A stretch of 64,000 nucleotides of DNA from BOG-908 sp965199235 (GTDB taxonomy: Bacteria > Pseudomonadota > Alphaproteobacteria > Acetobacterales > Acetobacteraceae): NCBI GenBank assembly GCA_965199235.1, contig CBDAQU010000002.1, positions 1,364,001 to 1,428,000 on the forward strand, in the 5' to 3' direction. The translations under genes were made by a program, and so were the position numbers. Each line of letters starts with the position of its first letter. The stretch's first letter is position 1. Under the pieces are notes generated by a model, which did no database searches, was not told the origin of the DNA, and saw only the letters and a list, made by a program, of their open reading frames with translations. Below, piece after piece: positions 7,801-15,505 of the stretch.

Positions 7801-7851
7801 CCCGCCTTCACACGGCGGGGGTCACAGGTTCAATCCCTGTCGCGCCCACCA
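7801..7851 (+). other. attR: 3' fragment of tRNA-Val(CAC)
   Basis: The fragment contains an anticodon stem (CCGCC/GGCGG, 7802-7818) with loop TTCACAC and anticodon CAC, a variable loop, a T arm (ACAGG-TTCAATC-CCTGT, 7824-7840), the acceptor 3' strand CGCGCCC, discriminator A and CCA at 7849-7851. The D arm and the acceptor 5' strand are absent upstream, so this is not a working tRNA. A 3' half-tRNA beside an integrase is the usual scar of site-specific integration; the complete gene should lie at the other end of the element, to the left. Confidence 0.85.
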
Positions 7852-7928
7852 GCCTCCACCAGGCTGAGTCTCGGACATTTCCTGAACTGGCTTGCAGGTC
7901 GGCGGGTTACCGTGTGTAGCTTCCTGCT

Positions 7929-8864
7929 CTAGAATCTTTGAGAAAACCATGTGTAGGATTGAAGATTCGCCGCATTGCGGTTCAATCCGACATTGAGGCC
8001 GATATCGAACTGCAGGGTGCTGGTCAGGGCGTACGCGGCGGCCGTGTCGTAGGTGTAGACTGGCGGCCTGCGCGCATCGCTTCCCTGTTCGAGGTAGAGT
8101 TCACCATACACGGTGATGCTCTTGCCGATCGAATGCGACACGTTCACCACTTGCGTGAAGCTGAAGTGATGCCCGGAATCGGCGGCGTTGGTCAGAACGT
8201 CAACCTCCGGCACCACGAGCAAGGTGAGGCTCAACGGCAGAGGAACGCTGATCGGCATGATGACGCCGCCGTCAGTATGGCCGTCGCCGATCGCCTGGGC
8301 CGCCGTCGGTATCTTGACGTAGGGGATCAGCGCCAGCGCAGCACCGCCCTCGTTGCCGAACAGGTTTACCTTTGCGCGAACGGTCAGGTCGCCGACCCCC
8401 TGCGCGGGCTGTACAGGCCCGCTTTTGATGGGGTGGGCGACTTGCAGCCATTGGTAGCCGCCGAACTGCACTTCCAGGTCGATGCTGTTCGTCACACCGA
8501 CCTTCACCGTGGGATCGAACGCCGTGTAGAGCCGCGAACCCGAGCTACCATTGACGTGCGTGTAGTTGACCAGGTCGGTCTCATACTGAAATCGCCCCGC
8601 ATCGACGGTGGTCGGCACGTTGGATTTGGTGGGACGGTCGGTCGCGAACGCGCGCAACTCACTATCCGGAGCGGGATCGAACAGGGTGAAGCCGCTCTCG
8701 TCGGGCGCCGGCGTTGAGGGCCCAGGACCCAGGTTCACCCGCGGCGCCGCCTCCTGTGCGAAGCCGGGCGGCACGGCAGCGACCCAAGCGAGGGTGCACA
8801 GAGCGGCGCCAGCCAGGCCTGCAGGGCCGCGGTCGGATACGCTGGCTGTCGACACAAAATGCAA
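7929..8864 (-). CDS. Outer-membrane transporter-like beta-barrel protein (phenol MetA-pathway family)
   Basis: This roughly 311-residue protein has an N-terminal hydrophobic segment ending in AVPPGFAQEAAPR, a likely signal peptide cleaved near residue 37. ATDRPTKSNVPTTVDAGRFQYETDLVNYTH is followed by alternating beta strands (TNSIDLEVQFGGYQWL, GVGDLTVRAKVNLFGN) and ends with aromatic F (WFSQRF), as in outer-membrane barrels. The pattern matches the transporter family often labelled MetA-pathway of phenol degradation. Its substrate is unknown. The first possible start is TTG at 8864; GTG at 8855 is an alternative. It follows a TetR gene and an RND pump on the same strand, so it could serve that cluster. 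Confidence 0.65.
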   Translation of the reverse strand: MHFVSTASVSDRGPAGLAGAALCTLAWVAAVPPGFAQEAAPRVNLGPGPSTPAPDESGFTLFDPAPDSELRAFATDRPTKSNVPTTVDAGRFQYETDLVNYTHVNGSSGSRLYTAFDPTVKVGVTNSIDLEVQFGGYQWLQVAHPIKSGPVQPAQGVGDLTVRAKVNLFGNEGGAALALIPYVKIPTAAQAIGDGHTDGGVIMPISVPLPLSLTLLVVPEVDVLTNAADSGHHFSFTQVVNVSHSIGKSITVYGELYLEQGSDARRPPVYTYDTAAAYALTSTLQFDIGLNVGLNRNAANLQSYTWFSQRF

Positions 8865-8938
8865 CTCGATTTGGCAGAGGTCCTTAGCGCAATGTCACAC
8901 AGAGGAAAACCGGCCGTCGCGCGCAGTTCAGAAACGGT

Positions 8939-9583
8939 TTAGGTGTGTCGCAGGTCAGGCCAGGCGCGCATCGCGAGGCGGCCGATTTCGGCCAGCTTTT
9001 CCCGGCTCGCCCCGTCGCGCGCCTGCACCGACATGCCGCGGAAAACCGTGCCGAAGAACGCGGCGAGCAGCGTCGGGTCAGTGTCGGCGGGCAGCTCGCC
9101 CCGGTCGATGCCCGCCTGAAGCCGCTCGCACATCAGACGTTCGGACAGCGCGCGTTGCGCCACCATCATGTCCCGGATCGGGTCGCAGGCCGGCGCGGCG
9201 TGGGTTCCGGCAAGGGCGATCATGCAGCCCGCCGGCGACCCGCCACCCTCGGTGAACGCATCGGCCGTGTTCTCCATCAGGATTTCGAACGCCCGCCTGG
9301 TGTCCATCCCGCCGGCCAGGCTTTCGCCCATCCGCGCTGCCTTCTCGTCCAGATAGAGTGCCGTCGCCGCCTCGTAGAGCGCCTGCTTGGAGCCGAACGC
9401 GTTCTGGAAGCTGGAGGCGCTGATGCCCATGACGGCAAGCAGCTCGTCGAACGAGGTGCCCTCGTAGCCGCGGTCCCAGAACAGGCACATCGCACGGCGC
9501 AACGCCTCGTTGCGGTCGAACGCAGGCGGCCGTCCCCGACGCGCCCTGGCTACCGTGCCGTCCATCGACGCCTGACGCTCCAT
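8939..9583 (-). CDS. TetR-family transcriptional regulator
   Basis: The product of about 214 residues has a basic RGRPPAFDRNEALRRAMCLFW start and a TetR HTH (YEGTSFDELLAVMGISASSFQNAFGSKQALYEAA), then a helical ligand domain. AFFGTVFRGMSVQARDGAS is typical of the AefR/TetR_C-like subgroup. It lies 84 bases downstream of the RND permease on the same strand, so it probably controls this pump and perhaps the following outer-membrane gene. I chose ATG 9583; upstream TTG/GTG codons and a downstream ATG at MDGTVARA are alternatives, and the ribosome site does not decide. Confidence 0.85.
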   Translation of the reverse strand: MERQASMDGTVARARRGRPPAFDRNEALRRAMCLFWDRGYEGTSFDELLAVMGISASSFQNAFGSKQALYEAATALYLDEKAARMGESLAGGMDTRRAFEILMENTADAFTEGGGSPAGCMIALAGTHAAPACDPIRDMMVAQRALSERLMCERLQAGIDRGELPADTDPTLLAAFFGTVFRGMSVQARDGASREKLAEIGRLAMRAWPDLRHT

Positions 9584-9667
9584 TGGCTCCTGCACCAAGA
9601 TCGGTCAGGTCAGGACGTCATTCAATGCCGACAGGTTCGCTGGGCGCGGCCGTGATGCTGCCGGCCC

Positions 9668-12600
9668 TCACAGCCGTGCTTGAGCCGCGACCGGGACCTG
9701 AGCGACGCGCCTGGGGCGGATGCGGGTGCGCCGCAAGCCGGCGCCCTGCACGATGGCGTAGAAAGCCGGGGTGAACAGCAGGCCGAAGCCGGTGACGCCC
9801 AGCATGCCGCCGAACACCGCGGTGCCGAGCGACTGCCGCATCTCGGCCCCGGCACCGGTGGCGAACACCAGCGGTGCAACGCCCAGGATGAAGGCCAGCG
9901 ACGTCATCAGGATCGGCCGCAACCGGGTGCGCGATGCGTGCACCGCGGCACTGCGCGGCGAACTGCCGCCGTCTTGCGCCTGCTTGGCGAACTCCACGAT
10001 CAGGATGGCGTTCTTCGCCGCCAGCCCGACCAGCACCACGAAGCCGATCTGCGCCAGTATGTCGACCGGCATGCCGCGTACCAGCAGCCCGGTCACCGAG
10101 GCGAGCAGGCACATCGGCACGATCAGCACGACCGATAGCGGCAGGCGCCAGCTCTCGTACTGCGCAGCCAGCACCAGGAAGACGAACAGCGCGGCGGCGC
10201 CGAACACCAGCAGGGTGGGCGTGCCCTTCTGTTCCTGCTGGAAGGCGAGCTCGGTCCATTCATAGCCGATGCCCTTGGGCAGCACGCGGTCGGCCAGCGC
10301 CTCCATGTGCCGCAGCGCGGTACCGGTGGAGACGCCAGGGGCAGCCGCACCCATGATCTCGGCGGCGGGGAACAAATCGTAGCGCGGCACGCGATAGGGT
10401 GATGTCACGTCGTGGAACACCGCAACACTGCCGAGCGGGACCATCGCACCGCTGGCGTTGCGCACGCGAAGGCGGGCGATGTCGTCGACCGTGCGGCGGA
10501 ACGGTCCGTCCGCCTGCGCCACAACCTGGAAAGTGCGGCCTAGAAAGTTGAAGTCGTTGATGTACGTCGACCCCATGTAGAGCTGCAGAGCGCTGAACAC
10601 GGTGGCTGGATCGAGCGCCAGCTTCTCGGCGCGCTCGCGGTCGATGTCGGCGTAAACCGACGGCGTGCGCGTGCTGAACAGGGTGAACGCGCCGGCGATG
10701 GCCGGATCGTGGTTTGCCGCCTCCACCAGGGTCTGCGCGGCGGTCTCGAGCGCCGCCGGCCCGGCACCCGCGCGGTCCTGCACCATCAACTTGAAGCCGC
10801 CAGCGCTGCCGATGCCCTGCACAGGCGGCGGCATGATCGACAGCACGCGCGCGCCCTGCACCACGGACAGGCGCCGCCGCAAATCGGCCAGTATGCGCTC
10901 GGCCGACAGGCCCTGCTTGGCGCGCGCCTCGAACGGGGCGAGCACGGGGAAGATGGTGGCCGCGTTCGAGGCGTCGGTGAAGGTCGTGGCATCCAGCCCG
11001 GCAAAGGGCACGATGTCGGTGATGCCGGGCGTGGACAGCAGGATGGCGTCGGCCTGCTGCAGCACCGCCTTCGTGCGGTCCAGCGTGGCGCCGGCAGGAA
11101 GCTGCAGCAGGGTTATCAGGTAGGCTTGGTCCTGCTCCGGCACGAATCCGGTCGGCGCGCGGGAGAACTGCCACACGCTGGTGCCGATCAGCACGGCATA
11201 GGCCAGCAGCACCAGCCCGAGCGCGCGCACCAGCCGCATCGTCAGCCGTCCATAGGCGTCCGACATCGCCTCGAACCCACGGTTGAACGTGCCGAACACT
11301 GCGCCGATGGCGCGCCCCGGCAGGCTGCGCGGCCGCCCGCCATGCTGGGCGTGCGACCGCAGCAGCACTGCGCACAAGGCCGGGCTGAGAGTTAGCGAGA
11401 CGACGAGCGAGATCAGGGTGGAGGCCGAAATGGTGACAGCGAACTGCTTGAAGAACGCGCCGGAGATGCCGGACAGGAAGGCGGCCGGCACAAACACCGC
11501 GCACAGCGTCAGCGCGATCGCAATCAGCGCGCCGCCCACCTCGTCCATCGTACGGTGCGCGGCCTCACGCGGCGAGAAGCCGGCCGCGATGTTGCGCTCC
11601 ACGTTCTCGACCACCACGATCGCGTCGTCCACCACGATGCCCACTGCCAGCACCAGGCCGAACAGCGACAGGTTGTTCAGCGAGATCCCCAGGGCCGCCA
11701 GCACCGCGAACGTGCCGACCAGCGAGACGGGGATCGCCACGACCGGTATCAGCGAGGCGCGCCAGGTCTGCAGGAACAGGATCACCACGCCCACCACCAG
11801 CGCGATCGCGATCAGGATGGTGACGATCACCTCGTGCACCGATTTCGAGATGAATTCGGTCGGGTCGTAGACGATCCGATAGGACAGCCCTGCGGGAAAA
11901 CTCTTCGACACCTCCGCCATCGTGCTGCGGACTGCCGTCTCGACGGCCAGCGAGTTCGATCCCGGCTGCGCGAAGACCAGGATAGGGATCGCGCCGTCGC
12001 GGTTCAGGTAGCCGGCCGCACCATAATCCTGCGCGCCGACTTCGACCCGGCCGACGTCGCTGAGCCGCGTCACCCGGCCTTGCGCGTCGGTCTTGAGGAT
12101 GATGCGGCCGAACTGCTCCGGGGTGCCGAGCCGCCCAAGAGTCTGCACGTTGAGCTGAAAGGCTTCGTGGGAGGGCAGAGGCGGCTGGTTCAGCACGCCG
12201 GCAGAGACCTGCACGTTCTGCGCCTGCAGGGCGGCGATGACCTCGGACGGGTTGAGGTGATACGCCGCCACCCGGTCAGGGTCGAGCCAGATGCGCATCG
12301 CGTAGTCCTGGCTGCCGAACACCTGCACGTCGCCCATGCCGGGCAGCCGCGCCAGCGCGTCCCTCACATGCAACGTCGCGTAGTTGGACATGTAGAGCTG
12401 GTCCAGCACGCCGCCCGGCGAGAACAGGTGCACCACCAGCAGGATGTTCGGCGTGGTCTTGGCGACACGCACGCCCAGCCGCTGCACCGTGTCCGGCAGG
12501 CGGGAGAGCGCGTCCTGCACGCGGTTCTGCGTCAGCACCTGTGCGGTGTTCAAGTTCGTCCCGATCCGGAACGTCACCGTGATGGTCAGCTTGCCGTCGC

Positions 12601-12856
12601 CGGTGGACTGGCTGCTCATATAGAGCATGTCCTCGACGCCGTTTATCTCCTGCTCCAGCGGCGTCGCCACCGTCTGGCTCACCACCTCGGCAGAGGCGCC
12701 GGGATAGGTGGTCGTCACCTGCACGGTCGGCGGCACGATTTCCGGATATTGGGCGACGGGCAGCGAGACCAGCGCGCCCAGCCCGATCAGCATGATGAAC
12801 ACGCTGACCACCGTCGCCAGAATCGGCCGGTCGATAAAGCGGTGGGTGAAGTTCAT
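9668..12856 (-). CDS. RND multidrug efflux permease (MexF/AcrB-type, HAE1)
   Basis: The 1062-residue inner-membrane protein has the HAE1 architecture: an N-terminal TM segment (FIDRPILATVVSVFIMLIG), a first porter domain, a TM2-6 block, a second porter domain and a TM8-12 block. The proton-relay pair Asp410-Asp411 lies in GIVVDDAIVVVENVE. GFVVLVGLAAKNAILIVEFA near the C-terminus is another signature. It exports hydrophobic compounds across the envelope using the proton gradient, with the periplasmic adaptor encoded just upstream. The two genes overlap by ATGA. No TolC-like outer-membrane factor is encoded here, so the pump must borrow one or use another. Confidence 0.95.
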   Translation of the reverse strand: MNFTHRFIDRPILATVVSVFIMLIGLGALVSLPVAQYPEIVPPTVQVTTTYPGASAEVVSQTVATPLEQEINGVEDMLYMSSQSTGDGKLTITVTFRIGTNLNTAQVLTQNRVQDALSRLPDTVQRLGVRVAKTTPNILLVVHLFSPGGVLDQLYMSNYATLHVRDALARLPGMGDVQVFGSQDYAMRIWLDPDRVAAYHLNPSEVIAALQAQNVQVSAGVLNQPPLPSHEAFQLNVQTLGRLGTPEQFGRIILKTDAQGRVTRLSDVGRVEVGAQDYGAAGYLNRDGAIPILVFAQPGSNSLAVETAVRSTMAEVSKSFPAGLSYRIVYDPTEFISKSVHEVIVTILIAIALVVGVVILFLQTWRASLIPVVAIPVSLVGTFAVLAALGISLNNLSLFGLVLAVGIVVDDAIVVVENVERNIAAGFSPREAAHRTMDEVGGALIAIALTLCAVFVPAAFLSGISGAFFKQFAVTISASTLISLVVSLTLSPALCAVLLRSHAQHGGRPRSLPGRAIGAVFGTFNRGFEAMSDAYGRLTMRLVRALGLVLLAYAVLIGTSVWQFSRAPTGFVPEQDQAYLITLLQLPAGATLDRTKAVLQQADAILLSTPGITDIVPFAGLDATTFTDASNAATIFPVLAPFEARAKQGLSAERILADLRRRLSVVQGARVLSIMPPPVQGIGSAGGFKLMVQDRAGAGPAALETAAQTLVEAANHDPAIAGAFTLFSTRTPSVYADIDRERAEKLALDPATVFSALQLYMGSTYINDFNFLGRTFQVVAQADGPFRRTVDDIARLRVRNASGAMVPLGSVAVFHDVTSPYRVPRYDLFPAAEIMGAAAPGVSTGTALRHMEALADRVLPKGIGYEWTELAFQQEQKGTPTLLVFGAAALFVFLVLAAQYESWRLPLSVVLIVPMCLLASVTGLLVRGMPVDILAQIGFVVLVGLAAKNAILIVEFAKQAQDGGSSPRSAAVHASRTRLRPILMTSLAFILGVAPLVFATGAGAEMRQSLGTAVFGGMLGVTGFGLLFTPAFYAIVQGAGLRRTRIRPRRVAQVPVAAQARL

Positions 12857-14100
12857 TGGCCGGCGCCAGACGACCGGCCGCCGGTCGTGGCGTCGGCAGC
12901 GATGCGGCCGGGCACGGCATCGACGCGCGCGCCAGGACGGGCAAGGGCGGTGCCGTCGATGATCACGCGGTCCTCCTGCGCAAGGCCCGCGCGCACGACG
13001 CGAAGGCCCGCGTGCAGACCGCCGATGGTGACCCCCCTTTGCAATACGCTGCCATCCGCCCCCGCCACCAACACCGTCTGGCGCGACTGGTCGGGGATCA
13101 CCGCGGCGGCCGGCACCAGCAGCACGCTCTCGGGCGCCCCGGTCAGCACGCGCACGCGGGCGAACTGCCCCGGCGTGAGCGAAAGGTCCGGGTTGGGCAC
13201 GGTCGCCCTGGCGTGAATGGTGCCGCTGCCGCGGTCCATGGCGTTGTCGATGAAGTCGAGCGTGCCCTGCAGGGCGAACTGCCCGTCGTCGCCCACGCTG
13301 ACCTGCACCGGCGCGTCGACGAGGGTGCCGGGATGCGCCCGCCGGAAAGCCAGGTAATCGGGCTCGCTCACGTCGAAATCGAGGTGGATCGGATCGAGCG
13401 AAACCAGGGTGGCAAGCAGGGTGGTCGGGCTGCTGCCGGCGCGGCTGCCGCTGACCAGGCTGCCCACGGAGACCTGGTGGGCGCCGATGCGGCCGGTGAA
13501 GGGCGCTGCGACCCTGGAGAACTCCAGATCAAGCCGCGCATCGTCCAACGCCGCCTTGGCCGAAGCGGTCGTTGCCTCTGCCGCACGCTGGTCGGCCTGC
13601 CGCTGGTCCAGGGTTTCGGCCGAGCCGTAATTGCTCTGACGCAACTGGGCGGCTCGCCACAATTCCATGCCGGTCAGCGCGGTGTGGGCCTGCGCCGATT
13701 GCAGCGTCGCCGCGGCCTGGTCCAGCCTCACGGTGTAGGGGCGCGGGTCGATGGTGAACAGCAGGTCGCCTTTGTGCACCACCTGCCCGTCCTTGAAGCC
13801 GATCGAGGTGAGCGTGCCGCCGACCTGCGCACGCAGCTCGACCATGTCGACGGCGGAGAACTGGCCCAGGAAGTCGGTGGTCGTCGATATCGTCTGCCGC
13901 AGCGGATTGGCGACGGTCACCCGCGGGATAGGTGGTGCAGGCGGCGCGCCGTCCCCCGGGCGCGTTTCGAGCCAGACGCCCGCGCCGAGCACAGCAGCGA
14001 TTGCGAAACCGGCGAGCCACCTGGCTCCGCCGCGTCGCCCGACCGGGGCGCGGCTCGACAGCTCCCGGTTCGGCGCCATCGATTTCGGTACGTGCGTCAT
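12853..14100 (-). CDS. RND efflux periplasmic adaptor (MexE/AcrA-type)
   Basis: This 415-residue protein has a single N-terminal TM anchor (WLAGFAIAAVLGAGVWL, no lipobox) and the adaptor layout. A lipoyl half lies before the hairpin (VELRAQVGGTLTSIGFKDGQVVHKGDLLFTID), followed by a coiled-coil alpha-hairpin with many Ala/Gln/Glu (about 140-205). The second lipoyl half (FTGRIGAHQVSVGSLV), a beta-barrel and a membrane-proximal domain complete it. It links the permease at 9668-12856 to an outer-membrane channel. It is the first gene of the pump operon and its stop overlaps the permease start. The divergent gap 14101-14330 should hold its promoter. Confidence 0.93.
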   Translation of the reverse strand: MTHVPKSMAPNRELSSRAPVGRRGGARWLAGFAIAAVLGAGVWLETRPGDGAPPAPPIPRVTVANPLRQTISTTTDFLGQFSAVDMVELRAQVGGTLTSIGFKDGQVVHKGDLLFTIDPRPYTVRLDQAAATLQSAQAHTALTGMELWRAAQLRQSNYGSAETLDQRQADQRAAEATTASAKAALDDARLDLEFSRVAAPFTGRIGAHQVSVGSLVSGSRAGSSPTTLLATLVSLDPIHLDFDVSEPDYLAFRRAHPGTLVDAPVQVSVGDDGQFALQGTLDFIDNAMDRGSGTIHARATVPNPDLSLTPGQFARVRVLTGAPESVLLVPAAAVIPDQSRQTVLVAGADGSVLQRGVTIGGLHAGLRVVRAGLAQEDRVIIDGTALARPGARVDAVPGRIAADATTGGRSSGAGQ

Positions 14101-14208
14101 GCTCGTTGCCCCACGACTCAGGCCGGCAAGCAGCGCCAGCCTGCTTATGGTGCGATCACACCACGCGTGTGCAGCATTTATGCCTGGTTTACCCGCGTCA
14201 AGGCTTTC

Positions 14209-14224
14209 TGGTGCTTTGACACCA
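14209..14224. promoter_or_regulatory. Short inverted repeat in the divergent efflux/cyclodeaminase promoter gap
   Basis: TGGTG and CACCA flank a six-base spacer (CTTTGA) in the 230-base gap between the minus-strand adaptor gene and the plus-strand cyclodeaminase-like gene. The gap must contain two promoters, and this site is the only clear symmetric motif. It could be a TetR or LysR-type site; the arms are short, so the call is weak. Confidence 0.25.
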
Positions 14225-14339
14225 AAATAGATTCGTCCGCACCGGCTCGGCGGGCGGCGCGCAGGCTGGTAGGGTACTCGTTACGGCGGTCGCGAACGAC
14301 CAGACTGGCAGGACGGAGGCACAGGGGAGCGTGCAGGAC

Positions 14340-15395
14340 ATGGACCGGCGGCTGAACTTGGTGCCGTTCGTCGACGTCGACAACATGATGAGGCTGGTGC
14401 ACGCGATCGGTATCGAGCGTTTCCTGGTGGAGCTGGCCGACGTGATCGAGGCCGACTTCCGGCGCTGGCCGTCCTTCGACAAGACGGCGCGGGTCGCCTC
14501 GCACAGCGTCGATGGGGTGATCGAGCTGATGCCGACCAGCGACGGCACGCTGTACGGGTTCAAATACGTCAATGGCCATCCGAAGAACACGCAGGACGGG
14601 CTGCAGACGGTGACCGCTTTCGGCGTGCTGTGCGACGTGTTGACCGGCTACCCGCTGCTGCTGAGCGAGATGACGATCCTGACCGCGCTGCGCACGGCGG
14701 CCACCAGTGCGTTGGCGGCGCGCGTGCTGGCGCCGCCAGATGCGCGCACGATGGCGTTGATCGGCAACGGCGCGCAGGCCGAGTTCCAGGCGCTGGCCTT
14801 CCGCGCGCTGCTGGGCGTGGACAAGCTTCGGCTACACGACATCGACGCTGCGGCGAGTGCCAAGACGCGCCGCAACCTGGCTGGCTTCGGCTTCGGCATC
14901 ACGGTCTGCGGCAGCGCCCAGGATGCGGTGCTTGGCGCTCAGATCGTGACGACGGTGACGGCTGACAAGCAATATGCCACCATCCTGACCGACAACATGG
15001 TCGGGGCTGGCATCCACATCAACGCGGTCGGCGGGGACTGCCCAGGCAAGACCGAGCTGCACGCAGACATCCTTCGCCGGTCCGACATCTTTGTGGAGTA
15101 TGCACCGCAGACCCGTATCGAGGGGGAGATACAGCAGCTGCCGCTGGAGCATCCGGTGACCGAGCTGTGGGAGGTGCTGGCGGGCCACTCGGCCGGGCGG
15201 CGGAGCGCGTCACAGATCACCCTGTTCGACTCGGTGGGTTTCGCAATCGAGGATTTCTCCTCGCTGCGCTACGTGCGCGACAGCCTGACCCGCCACCCAA
15301 TGTTTTCCGAATTGGACCTGCTGGCCGATCCTGACGAGCCGCGCGACCTGTTTGGGATGCTCTTGCGTAGTCGACAGCAAGGCCTGCTCTTTTGA
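14340..15395 (+). CDS. Ornithine cyclodeaminase / mu-crystallin family protein
   Basis: The product of about 351 residues has the family pattern: FKYVNGHPKNTQDGLQTVTAFGVLCD in the substrate domain, then a Rossmann NAD-binding part (ALIGNGAQAEFQALAFRALLG, then LHDID) and GIHINAVGGDCPGKTELHADIL. Members remove ammonia from ornithine to form proline or act as related amino-acid or imine dehydrogenases; the exact substrate cannot be read here. I prefer ATG 14340, which has AGGGGAG ten bases upstream, over GTG 14331. The final codons lie inside an A/T-rich hairpin repeat that also separates it from the next gene. Confidence 0.88.
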   Translation: MDRRLNLVPFVDVDNMMRLVHAIGIERFLVELADVIEADFRRWPSFDKTARVASHSVDGVIELMPTSDGTLYGFKYVNGHPKNTQDGLQTVTAFGVLCDVLTGYPLLLSEMTILTALRTAATSALAARVLAPPDARTMALIGNGAQAEFQALAFRALLGVDKLRLHDIDAAASAKTRRNLAGFGFGITVCGSAQDAVLGAQIVTTVTADKQYATILTDNMVGAGIHINAVGGDCPGKTELHADILRRSDIFVEYAPQTRIEGEIQQLPLEHPVTELWEVLAGHSAGRRSASQITLFDSVGFAIEDFSSLRYVRDSLTRHPMFSELDLLADPDEPRDLFGMLLRSRQQGLLF

Positions 15396-15485
15396 AAAGC
15401 AGCAAAAAACTCCTGTTGGCGCAATCGCGTGTATCGCAGCAACAGAACAAAAGTTTTTTGGTTCTTTTTTCAAAAAACCGCTTCC
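15384..15485. repeat. Paired A/T-rich hairpin repeat (family 2)
   Basis: Two related arms face each other across the junction of two genes. The left arm (CTGCTCTTTTGAAAAGCAG, then AAAAAACT and CTGTTG) and the right arm (CAACAG, AAGTTTTTTG, loop, CAAAAAAC) are imperfect complements. The stop codon of the cyclodeaminase lies in the left arm. GTTTTTTG/CAAAAAAC (15453-15478) is a perfect 8-bp inner stem. It may end the upstream transcript or act as an attenuator. Related arms occur at 23519, 27017 and 56426. Confidence 0.6.
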
Positions 15486-15505
15486 TTCCTAACAAGGATC
15501 GCCCA

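Larger units (their letters stand above)
1..7851. mobile_element. Right-hand part of an integrated phage or phage-satellite element
   Basis: The stretch from the window start to the tRNA-Val fragment reads as one integrated element. From the right boundary inward it carries an attR tRNA fragment, a tyrosine integrase, an AlpA-like HTH protein, small HTH and unknown proteins, a primase-polymerase/helicase, iterons, a protease cargo gene on the opposite strand and an HK97-type capsid gene. The tRNA 3' end faces right, so the intact tRNA and the left boundary should lie before the window. Replication genes beside int/alpA, followed by capsid genes, resemble P4-like or capsid-forming satellites, but an ordinary prophage is not excluded because the structural module is cut off. 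Confidence 0.8.

Noticed and set aside
7801..7851. A functional tRNA gene
   Set aside because: The D arm and 5' acceptor strand are missing; only the 3' part is present, as at an attachment site.
11555..13216. A 553-codon plus-strand frame within the RND pump genes
   Set aside because: It lies antisense across two certain genes (permease and adaptor) and crosses their junction.
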